DNA of 64,000 nt from positions 5,232,893 through 5,296,892 of the forward strand of contig OZ024727.1 of assembly GCA_964016875.1 (NCBI GenBank). Reading direction: 5' to 3'. The notes below the pieces were generated by a model. That model made no database searches, was not told where the DNA came from, and saw nothing but the letters and a program-made list of their open reading frames with translations. Origin of the DNA: Fallopia convolvulus. Taxonomy: Eukaryota > Streptophyta > Magnoliopsida > Caryophyllales > Polygonaceae. How positions within the stretch are numbered: the stretch's first letter is position 1; each line of letters opens with the position of its first letter. Below are positions 34,690 through 46,703 of this stretch, piece by piece. The position numbers and the translations under genes are program-made.

Positions 34690-35489
34690 CCCATGTAGTA
34701 GACTCGTGCTTCAAGAAAATCCCATGATCTCGTGAAAAAGTTCAGGTCTTGCTAGAGTAGGTAAGGGAGCTCCATCCAAATATTTTATGAAAAGGGATAA
34801 GAAGCAAAGTTGGGAACTAGGCAATTCCAACCTGTAACGATAGGTTAACAAGGGCTCATGGGAAGCGTTTCCCTGATTTGTATTTGAGGGTAGGCGTATG
34901 ATCAACCATCATTATGGATTGTAATGACAATCAAGGGAATTGAGGTTGATCATTTTGGGCTTCAAGAAAACAAAGATTCTATAGTATATAAAAATAAGCC
35001 TTAGACTAGTAACAAGGTAAAGTGAAAGTTTGAGGTCTTAGAGTTCCTTAGCATGCAAATCTACAATTCTAGCCAAGCATTAGGAGAATAATAAACTGGG
35101 ACTTCTGTAATTTAGAGTTATAATCCCTAAGAGCATCCTAAGGTGCTCGTAGGGATGTTTGTTTAAAGCCATGGTGAAAATATTTACGATTTGCTCTTCA
35201 GTTTTATAGTGTTCCATAAAGATGTTCCCATGCTCAACATTATCACACAAGAAGTGATGCCTAATGTCTATATGCTTAGTACGCGAATGATGCACAAGAT
35301 TTTTAGATATCTTTGTAGAACTAGTATTATCTCAGCGAATGGGCATAATACCTAAAGAAATATCGTAATCCTTCAACGGGTACCTAATCCATAAAAGTTG
35401 GGAAAAATATGATACGTGTGTCACACACTCTACTTCAGCGGTTGAGAGTGCCATAGAGTTTTGCATCTTTGACCCCCCATGAGACAAGA
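34690..35489 (-). pseudogene. Sirevirus relic E3: RNase H end and post-pol spacer
   Basis: On the minus strand this reads VSWGSKMQNSMALSTAE, then SKNLVHHSRTKHIDIRHHFL and HLRMLLGIITL, the C-terminal RNase H blocks of Copia pol, with one stop. Then comes a spacer very similar to the one after pol in E1 (58860-59130). It is cut at 35489 by an LTR fragment. Confidence 0.8.
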
Positions 35490-36355
35490 TGTAACATCCC
35501 TATTTTACAACGATGGGTATTACTGCCAGTGACCTCGGATTTTACCATACAAACTCACCCAATGCTTTATAAGGTATTAACTTAAAGGAAATGCAGAATT
35601 TCAATGATAATACATGATATTAAAAGGTGCTCAAACTTGAGACTTTAAATATTGTCATTACATCTTAAACTGTTTCAGAACAACATGATAGAGTTAAGCA
35701 GCGGAATTAATAAAACATTGTTCTTGCAAAACGTAGTAAATCTAAAATATGAGAGAAATATCTTGGAGAAGACTTGACCTTCCTTCCTTCAACTTTCTTG
35801 ATTCCTCATCTTTGAACCTTCGAGGGAAGTTTCCTAAAGTTTGGCATTTGTCGCGAAGGGCGAGAAATATCAGGCAAAAATGCAGAAAAAGAACGGAATT
35901 AGTCTAACGAGACTAAGGAAGTGAGAATGGAAATTCTCAAAGGGTAATTTGGTAATTTAATCATTTCATTATAGAGATAACGAAGAGATATGTTTGAGAT
36001 TTATGAATTTTATGTGAAGCTTAAGGACGGAATGAGTCGATCTCGAAATAAGATAACTTTAATTTGAAACAAAAGAACTGCGAGATTAATTGTAGAACTT
36101 CTTAGAGTACAATAATGTTGGGAACGTTTTAATTACACACAAGTTTCTGGAAAACCTTTTCGCGCCCTTATCGGATCGAGAGCTGGGTCGGCCTTCTACG
36201 TTGTATTAAACCGGCCCGGTTTTGATGTATTTTAATGTGCACTAACACTTATCTTTATTACGTGTAAAAACTTTGCATAACATTAATGACTTTTAAGGGT
36301 GTGGAGGCTATGAAAGAGTTGAGTCAACTTAAGGGGAACAAAGTTCCGACACCTA
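35490..36355 (+). repeat. Truncated LTR of family L1 (TGTAACA-type, copy 3)
   Basis: It starts TGTAACATCCC. It matches the first part of the 3.8-kb LTR at 54121 through shared blocks (CCAGTGACCTCGGATTTTACC, TTTGGCATTTGTCGCGAAG, GAGACTAAG) up to GAACAAAGTTCCG near 36345. The remaining two thirds and any target duplication are missing. Confidence 0.8.
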
Positions 36356-37439
36356 GAAACCACCTCTTCCAAAACAAAGTTTGTTTCCTCTAGACATGGG
36401 ATTGGGTATGAGCTTGAGTGTCCCAAAAATGGAAAATCTCCTCTCACTGAAAGGGAACTAAATGAGAGTAGAGCCTTAGATCTTCATTGTGAGAAACAGA
36501 AAAATGGGTCAAGAGTCTACAACAAATAAACCATGGATATGAATAGAATTTAGAGACCTCATCCCATGTACTACCTTGGAGAGTACTACAAAACATGTTG
36601 GCACTGTGGTGCTCATGGGCACTACAAGGAGAGTTGTCGCAAACAACATGCTCAAACTAAAAAGAGTCATAAAGCATGGAACAAGCAAGATCAAAACATG
36701 AACAAAAGTGCTAGAGGAATGATGGGTCTCATACCACAGAACCATCCTAGGAACTCTCTTGATATTAACATTGTTCAATATGCTTCCTTTAAAACTATGT
36801 TTCCTTGTAAGGAACCGGACAAGAGACATCTTGCCTGGGTCGCAAACCCATATGACAGTGGATGATCCTTCGGAGGACATGTCTTCTTCGAAGGGGGAAC
36901 AACATGTGGGTCATAGACAGTGGATGCTCAAACCATATGCCATGGAACAAAGATAATCTCACCTCACTCCACACACAAGTCGAAGGAGGACATGTCTCCT
37001 TCAACAACAAGAATAAAGGGGAAATAATAGGAACTGGCAAAGTGATGCAGAATAGATCATCCAAGATCAGCAATGGTAATCTTGTCAAGGACCTGGGATA
37101 CAATCTTTTGAGTATGTCTCAGATATGTGATCACGGGAATAACGTGGTCACCTTTGACTCTCAAGAATGTCCGGTCATCAACAAGAAGACCAACAAGATC
37201 ATCCTCGAGGAAAAAAAATCAAACAATGTCCACATTACTGACACCAAAATTTGAGCCTCCAAGGAAGATGTACCTCACGAGTTCCACTGATGACATGCAA
37301 CTTTGGCATCACTAGCTTGGGCATGCATGAGTAAATCAAATCTTGAAGTTGTACCTACATGACCTAGTAACACACCTTTCCAGAATCAACCTTGAAGGCG
37401 CCCAGATGTGTGAAGCCTATATTAAGGGAAAACAACAAA

Positions 37440-37610
37440 CCTCAATAGAGCCATGATCCGCCCTATGCTCAACATGGAACTCTGTGGTTCCATGAGAACA
37501 TGGAACTCTGTGGTTATCACTACACGTCCTCTGGAACCGATTATCACTACACGTCCTCTGGAAATGATCAACATGGAACTCTATGGTTCCATGAGAACAA
37601 CCAACCACGG
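37440..37610 (+). repeat. Local rearrangement with duplicated short segments in E1 integrase
   Basis: ACATGGAACTCTGTGG/ATCAACATGGAACTCTATGG, TTATCACTACACGTCCTCTGG and GGTTCCATGAGAACA each occur two or three times. CTCAATAGAGCCATGATCCG at 37440 is a copy of a segment at 37980. The pattern looks like template switching. Confidence 0.75.
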
Positions 37611-38302
37611 TGGAAAAAGGTACATGTTTATTCTAATTGATAATTTTTCCAGATTTACGTGGTTTATTTCCTGATTTCAAAAGCAGATGCATACAAGGGA
37701 TTTGAGGTGCTCAACAAAAGAATGGAAGTTAGCATCAGATTAAGGCTCAGAGCCTTGAGATTCGGTCATGGAATTGAGTTTGACAACTTAGAGTTCCTAA
37801 AATTAATTATATAGAGAGAATGGAGTCTCCCACAACATATCAGCTCCACGCACTCCTCAACAAAATGGAGTTGTTCAAAGAAAGAACATAACTCTGGAAG
37901 ATATAGCACGTACCTTGATGATACAGAGTGGAGTTCCCCAAAGCTTCTAGGAAGAAGTAATCACCACATATGTGTACATCCTCAATAGAGCCATGATCCG
38001 CCCTATGATCATGAAAACATTATATTAATTGATCGAAGGAAGAAAGCCCAATATTTCCCACCTCGGGACCTTTGGTTGCAAATGCTTTGTTCACAACAAC
38101 GAAAAAGACAATCTAGGGAAGTTTGATCCCAGAAGCGATGAAGGAATCTTCATTGGGTACTCATCTTAGAGCAAAGCCTACAGAGTCTACAACAAGAGAA
38201 CCATAAATATTGAAGAAAGCATACATGTGGTCTTTAATAAAGATCATATGGGAATAGTTCTTTAGAACAAGAAACCTCTCTTCAAGTTGATAAGGCAACA
38301 AG

Positions 38303-38487
38303 ATGACGACAACGATGATGATGACGATGACGACAACGACGACGATGATGACGACGACGATGACGATGATGATGATGATGACGATGACGATGATGATGAC
38401 GATGACGATGACGACGGCGACGATGATGATGACGACGATGAGGATGAGGACTATGATGATGATGATGACGACTATGACGACGACGAC

Positions 38488-38534
<47 letters not shown>

Positions 38535-38585
38535 GGACGATGATGATGATGATGACAAAGACGACGACGATGATTATGATGATGA
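38303..38585 (+). repeat. (GAT/GAC)n microsatellite, about 95 codons of nearly pure aspartate
   Basis: Nearly uninterrupted GAY triplets, with a few GAG, AAC, TAT and GGC, run for about 280 bases in the E1 linker between integrase and RT. The frame is open across it. In E2 the equivalent linker is only moderately acidic. The alternation of GAT and GAC breaks up slippage. Confidence 0.95.
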
Positions 38586-38635
38586 GCCAAGGAAAGGAGA
38601 CAGTATCTACCCATGTGGGAATAATGCTCCACAAC

Positions 38636-39205
38636 TGATGCGACCTTGCCTAGGGCCAAACCCAATTCCGACCAGCCCGAGACGCCATAGGTCATGGCAT
38701 CCCCCTTGGCACATGACTTAGTCATTTATTATGATTTTTTTATATTTATGTTATTTCCATTTCTAGCATTTCTATTTCCGTCAATTCTATTTTAGGCGTG
38801 TGCCCTACTCTTGTAGAATAGGCTAGCCTTTCTTCTAGATTAGGCCCAAGTCCATTAAGGTTTGCTACTAGGGTTAGCAACCCCTATGCCTTTAAATAGT
38901 CTTCTTTGTATTCCTTTTCAATTATGCACAGTTTAATTCCAAGTTCTAAATTTGAGTTGCTCCTTGTCCTCGATTTGTGCATCACCTTCCCTAATCCAAT
39001 CCACATCTCTCTCATTCGGTCCTCCCTTGGATCAAACAACCCTGATCTCTAGCCTTGCCCCACCCTCATCAATACGAACATTACAGGCCTGCGAGACCAT
39101 CACATAGGTCTCGTATTTATCCGGTTACTACCTTTCGGAAATGATCTAGGCATCTCGAGCCTAGATTGACCCTCTAGCGACTTGATCCCGAGTAGTGTCG
39201 CACGA
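38636..39205 (+). repeat. Solo LTR of family L2 (copy 2) inserted in E1
   Basis: The ends TGATGCGAC and GTCGCACGA are imperfect inverted repeats (one end has lost its CA). An exact 5-bp duplication ACAAC flanks it (38631-38635, 39206-39210). It contains a CCTTTAAATAG TATA box near 38890. It resembles the LTR at 22608. No internal region is present, hence solo LTR. Confidence 0.8.
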
Positions 39206-39210
39206 ACAAC

Positions 39211-39657
39211 TTAGAAATGTTGGAGATAATAGATATTCCTTGTCCTCGGTTTGTGCATCACCTTCCCTAATCCCATTATGACCAAGATTCAATAGATATT
39301 TCTTAAAATAAAAATGAGTTCTAAGACAATTCTCAAATAGGTTCCCTAAATCGGCTCAACGATGATCCTCCAAAGTCAAGTACTCAGTGGAGACAAAGAG
39401 GGAACAATGAAGAAGTTCAAGATGAGTAGACAGGAAACAATTCACCTCTTGAAAACACCATGGAAACAGCGAAGCTGAAGTTAAAGAGGAACAACCACCT
39501 GATTCAGAGGAACCAAGGGTGGAAACTGATCTCACAAGCATCCACAAAAGAAACTACCGTCAAAAGAAAGATCACCACATATATAACATCATTACTCCTT
39601 ACGAGAAAGGTGTGCAAACTCGCTCCTCTCTTCAAACTTATGTGCCTTCAATGCTTT
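39211..39657 (+). pseudogene. Sirevirus E1: linker between integrase and RT
   Basis: The translation in shifting frames gives DPPKSST, RNNHLIQRNQ, ITTYITSLL and KLMCLQCF/LCAFNAF, matching the linker and RT start of E2. It is interrupted at 39657 by a solo LTR and resumes at 42687. A duplicate of CTCGGTTTGTGCATCACC-type text at 39244 repeats part of the L2 LTR (38960). Confidence 0.65.
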
Positions 39658-42600
39658 TGTAACACCCCCAAATTATTTCGGGAATGTCACACGCCAGTGA
39701 CCTCGGATTTTAAATGTCCGAAGCCAACCAAGTCTTTGCATCAGTTTGAATTTTCGTAAAGACATGTATTAAATTAAATAAATGAACAATAGCGGAATAC
39801 TTTTGAAGGCAAACTCAATTTGTATTCAAATTTTCTTATACAAATTAAAATTTCCTTAACAATATGAATTCAGCGGAAAAGTAACTAGAACTTCATTGTA
39901 TGATAGTCAAACTTCTTTAATGAAAATGAAGCAAAACTACTTATAAAACCTTCTTGTATAGTATCATGGGCTCCATTCATCATCACCTTGAGTGCTTTCG
40001 GATTGACGCTAGTTGCTTGCTAATACCTGGTACCACAAGTGGTAAGCCCTCAACGGGGTCAGCTAGGTCGACTCCAATATTTATTAGGTCAAAGTAAATA
40101 ATTAAATCAGGATTATTATTATTGTGAATGCACATTTTTAAAATGTCTAATGCACTTTACCTTACGTCGAAACTTTCCTAGCAAATAACATACAATTTCC
40201 ATGAATTGTTAAACTAAGACTAAATTAAACACAACAACAAATACATAAGTTCTTTATGGTGCTTACTCGCACTTATCTTTCTAATGACCATACTTGCGAT
40301 TTTTAAACCTTCGAGGCTCTTACGTCCTGATGAGTGGGATCATATGTCCCAAAAGATAATAATGGGTTCTTAAGTCCCAAAGACACTTAGCTAGAGTGCA
40401 ATACCCCTCAATGCGATAGAGCGGGTCCGGTCATGACCAAGCACTCGGAATAATTCCATCTAGTGCGAAAATGTTATAAAGAGGAGTCTAGAGAAATTAT
40501 GGCTCACCCCCTGGGTCCTATGCTAATCCAAAACAAGTCTCAATCAAGACGATAAACACAAAAATCCACAATCATCAAGACCTAAACAAAACAACGTCAT
40601 CATTCTCACCACATCAAGAACCTATATTATGTCTTTAATTATTGATTTCGGTCTTGACCCACTGTATCATACTCGAAGCTCCAGGAAAGGGAAGGATAGT
40701 CACACAATGGACAACACCAAGCCCTCCTTTCCATTTTTACAGGCGCATTTGACAAGCCCAAGTATGAGTTCAGATGAGAGCATGACTTACTTAGTAGTAA
40801 CCTAATAATAAAATTATTCTTAATTCTAGCTTTTATGAGAGAATATAACTAAATGTGTATGCAAGTTCATTCATGATTATATTTCTAAAACACTCAATAC
40901 TTTTATGCATGAATTATAATACACATAATCACATCAATCAAAAGAACAAACATGATTATTAGACTCTTCACACAAATCAAACAATTGACCTAGCCGAGCA
41001 AGTATGGGAACTTGTCTTATTGATGACCTCAAAAACTCGGAAAGGTTATAGTCGAGATCGTATAACCTTGGATTGCAAACCTATAATAGGATATGACACA
41101 ACATGAGTATAAGTTTTAAAACCGAAATCTCATAGATTTCCATTATCTTATATTCATGGTTTAAGAATTCCTAAAAAGAAGTGTTTTAAAACTTCATAAC
41201 TATATTTTAGTAATATCATATTCTTATGAGAAGGAATGACTAATTAATATTCTGGTTTTTCTTATAAAAACTATAATAATCCCTTATTATCATAATTATT
41301 ATTATTTTCAAAACCAGTGTATGAAAATAGATTACTCCTTCATAAAAAAAAATAATACTTTATATTATAAATATCTATAATTTTTATAAAATTGTAAAAA
41401 TACCTTAAAAATCCATATTTTTTTTAATTTCAATTATGAACAATTTATTTAAGCTTAAATCGAAATTAAAACCGTATAAACGAAATTAAAAACACTAATT
41501 ATAGGGTTGTACAGAAATTTAAACAGAGGAGAGAAAGTGGTCGAACAAGGAAGTTTGGTGGCTCGGTACGGGCGGCTCCGGCGACGGATCGGGACGGGTC
41601 CGGCGACAGTTAGAAGAATGAAACCCCCTCTCTCTGCTATTGACAGTGGCGGAGGCCTACGTGGTCCAACGACGGTGAAAGGAGGCGGACACCAGCGCCT
41701 CGCGAGCAACGTCGTGCTCTGTTTTTCCTAGGCAGATCCGCGACTTTCAATCGGGATTTTGGAAGGCTTATGCTACTAGAAAATTAATGGGTTTATAGTG
41801 GTTTCGAAGGGTTTTTCATGAGGATTCCGAATATGACTTCAATTTCAGGTTTCGATTCACGGTTTGGGAAAAAACTGAGTTTGAACAAGAAAGATGCATT
41901 CTTGGTTTCGGTTGAATGTGTGCCAAATTCGAGCAAAATAAACGCCTATATATAGGGCTTTTGATTCTTAGGGATCACGCAAAGGATGATCTTTAAAATC
42001 CGATAGACTTGAACCTTGTTCCTACATGACGGTAGGCCTCTTTTAGAAGGTTCAGCTCGTCAAATCACTACACGAGATGAACCTTGGTGAATTGAAGTTG
42101 GCCTTAGATATTGGCCACAATCGTGGCTTAGTTTGATCTCAAAATCAGTTTTGAATGGATAAGCGAAGAAGAGTTGAAAATGGGAAGATTTTCTAGAATT
42201 TTTTCCCAAAAGATAAGATTATACACAATCTTTTTAATAATTTAAGATTGTATTTTTTTTTATATACTCATACTTTTACCCATAAAAATATAAATTGATT
42301 TTATCAACAAAAATGATCTCACCTTAAATTATGGTATATTAAAATAGATAAGAATTTTATAAATTCAACAAAACATTACTTCTCTTAATCTTTTGAAATA
42401 TAGAAATCATTGAAATTACTAAATATAATAAAATATAATCATTTAATTTCGTTATCATATTATAACGACATTAAATGATTATCCCTTTTTTTTATAAGAC
42501 TTATAATTTATAAACATGACCTTTTGGGTAAGGTCTAATTATCCAAGTAACTTATATAAGTTATTTGCTAAAAAAATAATGCGGTTATAATTTTTTATAA

Positions 42601-42681
42601 TGCCACATATATTTATTTTAAAAGAAAATACAATTAAGAGAAATTACATAAATAGCCTTATAGAAAAATAGGGTTATTACA
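39658..42681 (+). repeat. 3.0-kb solo LTR of family L1 (copy 2)
   Basis: It starts TGTAACACCCCC, ends GGTTATTACA, and is flanked by the exact 5-bp duplication GCTTT (39653-39657, 42682-42686). A GC-rich patch (41540-41720) is followed by a TATA-like CCTATATATAGGGC at about 41947. No coding domain is seen. The TGTAACACCC start and the great length recall Tekay/Del chromovirus LTRs, but this is an inference. Confidence 0.85.
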
Positions 42682-42686
42682 GCTTT

Positions 42687-43586
42687 TGTCTTCCTAGTGG
42701 AACCAAAGAATATCAAGAAGCCTTGAAGGACCTAGATTGGATTCAAGCTATGCAAGAGGAGTTACACCAGTTTGAAAGGAACAAAGTGTGGAGACTTGTT
42801 CCTCATCCAAGGAACAAGAATGTAATAGAAACTCGGTGGGTCTTCAAGAACAAGTTGGATGACACTAGAGTTGTGTCTACGAATATGACAATATTAGTAG
42901 CGTAAGGGTACAACCAAGAGGAATGCATCAACTATGCTGAGAACTTCACTTTTGTGGCTAGAATTAAAGTAATACGAATACTAGTCGCCTTCGCAGCTCA
43001 CAAATGGTTCAAGTTGTACCAAATGGATATGAAGATTGAGTTTCTCAATGAAGATCTTAAAGAAGAGGTCTACGTAGATCAACTTCCCGGCTTTGAGGAT
43101 GGGAACTACCCTTACCATGTCTACTTCCTTGAAAGGGCACTCTACGGTATCAAGCAAGCACCCAGAGCATGGTATGACATGTTTGCCTAATTTTTCTTGT
43201 CTAATGAATACCTTCATGGTTCCATTGACAAGACTCTCTTCCTTAAGAAGGAATCTAAAGATATTTTGATTGTGCAAGTGTACATAGATGCCATTGATTT
43301 TAATGCTACTAACTCTTTACTTGTCGACAAGTTCAAAAATCTGATGAGAAGTGAGTTTTAAATGAGCTTAATAGGGGAATTGACGTTCTTCTTAGGACTT
43401 CAAATTTCCCAAACCAAGGAGGGAATAAGAATCCACCATTAGAAGCGCATTAGGGAAATGCTTGCTAAGTATGAGATGCAAACATCAAAGCCTATTCACA
43501 CTCCCCTCTCACCCAACACACGCTTGGATGCTGATGAGACAAGTATAATTGTTGATTAATGAAACTACAAAGGTATGATCAGTTTA
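42687..43586 (+). pseudogene. Sirevirus E1: reverse transcriptase, broken
   Basis: The blocks are in order: WIQAMQEELHQFERNKVWRL, ETRWVFKNKLDD, FKLYQMDMKIEFLNED, EVYVDQLPGFED, ALYGIKQAPRAWYD and LTFFLGLQISQTKEG. The catalytic YVDD is YIDA, so it would be inactive even without its stops (for example after TILVA and MFA). It is cut after GMISL at 43586 by a solo LTR; pol resumes at 58171. Confidence 0.9.
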
Positions 43587-43751
43587 TGTTAGAAAAGCTG
43601 GAAGCTTTGATTTTGATGGTTCCAAATGTCTACCACGTGAACAACCTCGAGCCCTTGAACAGAGTCGCCAATGTCAGTCAGGTCATCGACGTGTGTTGAA
43701 GGCAAATCTCGGAGATCCTGAAGACGCGTGAGATCTTTGGAGTTTGGATAG

Positions 43752-44599
43752 TGTTGGATCGTGACGCGTTAGTAACAAGTCAAGGAACTAGCAATATTCC
43801 CTGGGCAGCGGAATAGAGGAAAACTTTCTGTCCGACTAACAAGTCGTAGAAAGAAAAAACCTCTACCCCTACCTGAGACTCATTCTCAGAGGATTTTCAA
43901 TAGAATACTTTTATTAAGTTTCAACGGTTACAAGGCAAGTCAAGTTCTCTGGTAACTAAGGAACCAACCAAAGTTCAACCAACTAGACTTCTACAACCCT
44001 AAACGTAAACCTAAGAGAAAGTAAACTACTGACTTACTTGTGGATTCTTCACTGGAAAAAACCACACACTCGTACACTTGAAAAGCTCTCTCTCCAAGTT
44101 CGCCGTCAATAACCACACTTAAACACTAGCTATAACCTAGCTATTTATAAGATATGTCAAGTCTGATCTCATACGTAATTCTTGCCTAATTGCGCAGATT
44201 TTCCACTTAAGAAATCCCACACAAAAAGGAGAAAGTATTGTTTATGATTTGGATCCTCAACCATGCCGATTCTTGCCAAAACTAAATGATCTCGTATTTT
44301 TTAGATAAGATCGTGTAAACTTTGATCTTATCCTTCCTTTGATCTTCTCAAGCAACCGCCTACAATTGTCGTATCTTCGTAGAAGATCTGGTAACTTGCC
44401 ATTAATAGAAAGCCACGTTCCTTCCGAGACGCGCTTCCTAAATCCGTCACTCGTTCCCTCCATCGTTCCTCACAATGTTCCATCACTCGTGACTATGTAC
44501 CTGTTTTCCTGAAACACTTACATGTAGAAGCAAGTTATACCAACTAAGTTTGTTATCATCAAAACTATGAGAAACCATGGAACAACGATTGTTCCAACA
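43752..44599 (-). repeat. 3' LTR of Sirevirus E2
   Basis: 848 bp, on the minus strand TGTTGGAACAATCG to CACGATCCAACA. It matches the 5' LTR at 52826-53708 except for point changes and two missing blocks (about 28 and 14 bp). Confidence 0.95.
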
Positions 44600-44613
44600 A
44601 TTTCCCCCTTTTG
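44600..44613 (-). other. Polypurine tract of E2
   Basis: On the minus strand CAAAAGGGGGAAAT directly precedes the TGTTGG start of the 3' LTR, the expected place and base composition for plus-strand priming. Confidence 0.85.
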
Positions 44614-45021
44614 ATGATAACAAACCTATACAAAAATGCGCATCTAGAAACCAGTAAGAATATAGATTTGAAAAAAAAAATTCCAGTGGGTCCCCCTTAG
44701 CAGATGCACAGTTGTTCCTACTCATCAGAGGTAGCAACAAATTCCCCCTTAGCCGAAGTTCCCTTTGTATTTCCTGGATAGTACTTATCTCTGCAGTTTT
44801 CCTAACTTCCCCCTTTTGACATCATCAAAAGGTGAACAATAATCAAGCAAAATGTAGAGCAAATGAACAAATTTAATTGAAACTCAAACCATTCATACGC
44901 AAAAGATAGTTATTATTCATAGATAATTGTCGCGGAAATCACAGCCAGAGAAAACACAAAAACATAAAAGTCTTAACATCCAAGAGAAATAGATTAAAAT
45001 TTTAAGTGGGGGGTAGATAGG

Positions 45022-46703
45022 CTAGGGAACTAGAGAGGGTCCACACCATGGTTCGGAGGAGGTGGAATCAGCAGCAACAATATCAGTGTCTCTCTTAGCC
45101 AGGTAACCAATGACGGTACTCAGCTGAGAGGAAATCTTTTGAAGGTCGATCAACATCTTGGCAATAACACCTTTAGTCAGCGAAGAACTCCCAACATCCA
45201 TCTGGGTAGTCTTCTTTGCAGCTGTTCCCTTTGAATCACCTTGATAGTTCATCCTCGAGATATTGCGTATATCCAGGGGAAATCCAAAATATTCCTCACG
45301 TGAAGGAAAATACACCTTCTTTTCCTTCAGAATTGCGTTCACAAACTATGGGTAAGGCAAACCATAATTCTTCCCCGTACTTTTGGCCATGTGCCTCATC
45401 ATAATCTCAGGAAGACTAATCTTTTCCCTTCTTAGAAACTTATCCAGCAGAATCATGTCGTTGATGGTGAGATTTCTCCTCTTCTCTAGCCTGGGAATGA
45501 CAACCTTGATTAGAAACTGATGTGCAATCCTTGCAGTGTAACCAAGATCCCAAGTAGAGTAAGGACCAGCCTCGGATGCCTTCCCCATTACGTGCTTGAT
45601 GAGCCGAGCCTTGTTCCTTGGCCAGTTGCTTGAAGTATGCAACTCTCCAAATCCTTCACTAGGTACCTTTAGAACCATTGCCACAGACCCCAAAGAGAAA
45701 GAAATTTCAGATCTCCCAACAGTAGAGAATCCCAAGGGACCAGTAACTAAATCAACCAGTTGATAGTTTGAAAAGAAACCGGCAAGGACAGACACATCTA
45801 CCTTGACCTTGGAAGCACAAATCTTTTCCCAGCCTTGGAACTTGAGAAGTTCCCAAAACTCTTCCAAGGAATGTTCCTTCAGAAATTCCTCGTCGATCAC
45901 CAGAGGAGCGACGACCTTCTTTGCACTTTTCTTCGAAGTGCCTTCTAGTTCCATTGGCAACATTCCCTTTGCCTTTGCAAACTTGAGGTCCTTCTCAACC
46001 TCCTCTTCAATTTCCTCCTCCTCACCACAAGACTCCACCTTGTCCTCTGACTCCACCTCCTCAAGTTCAGAGTCATCCTCCTCCCCTGCTTCCTCAGGAT
46101 CTTCTTTCTCAGCAGACTCCTTGACCGTCGTTTTCTTTAAAGTGGTGGTGGTAGATCGAAGGTTGTACTTCTTGCCGGAGGGAACCGTCTTCGTCTTTTT
46201 GGCGACGGGAGAAGTGGCCCTCTCCGAATCAGAGACATGAAGAATCTGAGTCGGATGGGGAGGAACTTGCTTCCTGGCCTTGGTCTTGCCTCGACTGGTT
46301 GGTTTTACCCATCCAGGACGCAAGTAAACCTGCAAATCTTCCACCTTTCCTGGCTCCGTGGTGGCTTCCTTAGGGGGCGAGTTCACTTCTTCCTTTTCAT
46401 TGTCACCGAGCTCTTCATTACCCTCCTCTGTTTCAGTAGGCTTTTCAGAGCGGTTTATCTAGGGGATCATTGAGGGATCCTTCTCTGATTCCTCGAGCAA
46501 AACGTCCTTCTCACTCAAGGCCTTAGGAGTGGCTTCTGTTTTGATATCGGCAACAACATCAAACTGGGATTGAAGCTTTGTGATGGGAGAAGGAGAAGAA
46601 AGCTTGGCCTTTTTAGGGATTCGAGTCGAGCCTGAAGAGCTTGGATCTCGGAGGCATCAAGTCCATCAAAGTTTAGGGCAGGGGTGTTTGAAGAGGACAC
46701 CAT
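45022..46703 (-). pseudogene. Extra post-pol ORF of E2 (putative plant-transposon-protein-like)
   Basis: Downstream of pol and in the same sense. An ATG at 46703 opens a short frame (MVSSSNTPALNFDGLDASE). A frameshift and a TAG near 46460 separate it from a main piece of about 346 codons (46386-45346). One in-frame TAG then separates a tail (45342-45022). The main piece has basic KKTKTVPSGKK, a long Glu/Asp-rich coiled-coil-like stretch (residues about 85-125), and a globular part with FLKEHSLEEFWELLKFQGWE, WPRNKARLIKHVMGK and ARIAHQFLIKVVIPRLEKRR. That last block recurs in E1. The globular part resembles the Pfam domain called putative plant transposon protein; this is from memory. Sireviruses often have an env-like ORF here, but no signal peptide or membrane segment is visible. 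Confidence 0.75.

Larger units (their letters stand above)
36356..38635 (+). pseudogene. Sirevirus E1: gag C-terminus, protease and integrase, broken
   Basis: In order the plus strand shows a zinc knuckle CWHCGAHGHYKESC (CX2CX4HX4C, about 36600). Next come a protease start WVIDSGCSNHM (36905), a pre-integrase ILEEKKSNNVHI block and a DDMQLWHH block (37290). Integrase pieces with APRTPQQNGVVQRKN (37845) and NISHLGTFGCKCFVHNNEKDNLGKF (38050) follow. The integrase N-terminal half is rearranged at 37440-37600. Several stops and frame changes rule out function. The 5' part of gag and the 5' LTR are gone; the element starts at the L1 LTR fragment. After 38230 an acidic linker is replaced by a GAY-codon expansion. 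Confidence 0.85.

Noticed and set aside
38161..38725. Long ORFs on both strands (Ile/Val-rich, His/Arg-rich, Met/Thr-rich)
   Set aside because: They are the other reading frames of the GAY triplet run and disappear outside it.
40325..40370. CTGATGAG followed by a short hairpin, like a hammerhead ribozyme core
   Set aside because: The GAAA after stem II is AAAG, no stem I or III can be drawn, and a second similar GGGTTC...GTCCC hairpin next to it suggests a simple local repeat.
45803..46473. Ser-rich 145-codon and adjacent ORFs on the plus strand
   Set aside because: They are antisense to the acidic part of the E2 extra ORF; Glu/Asp codons read backwards give Ser/Leu.
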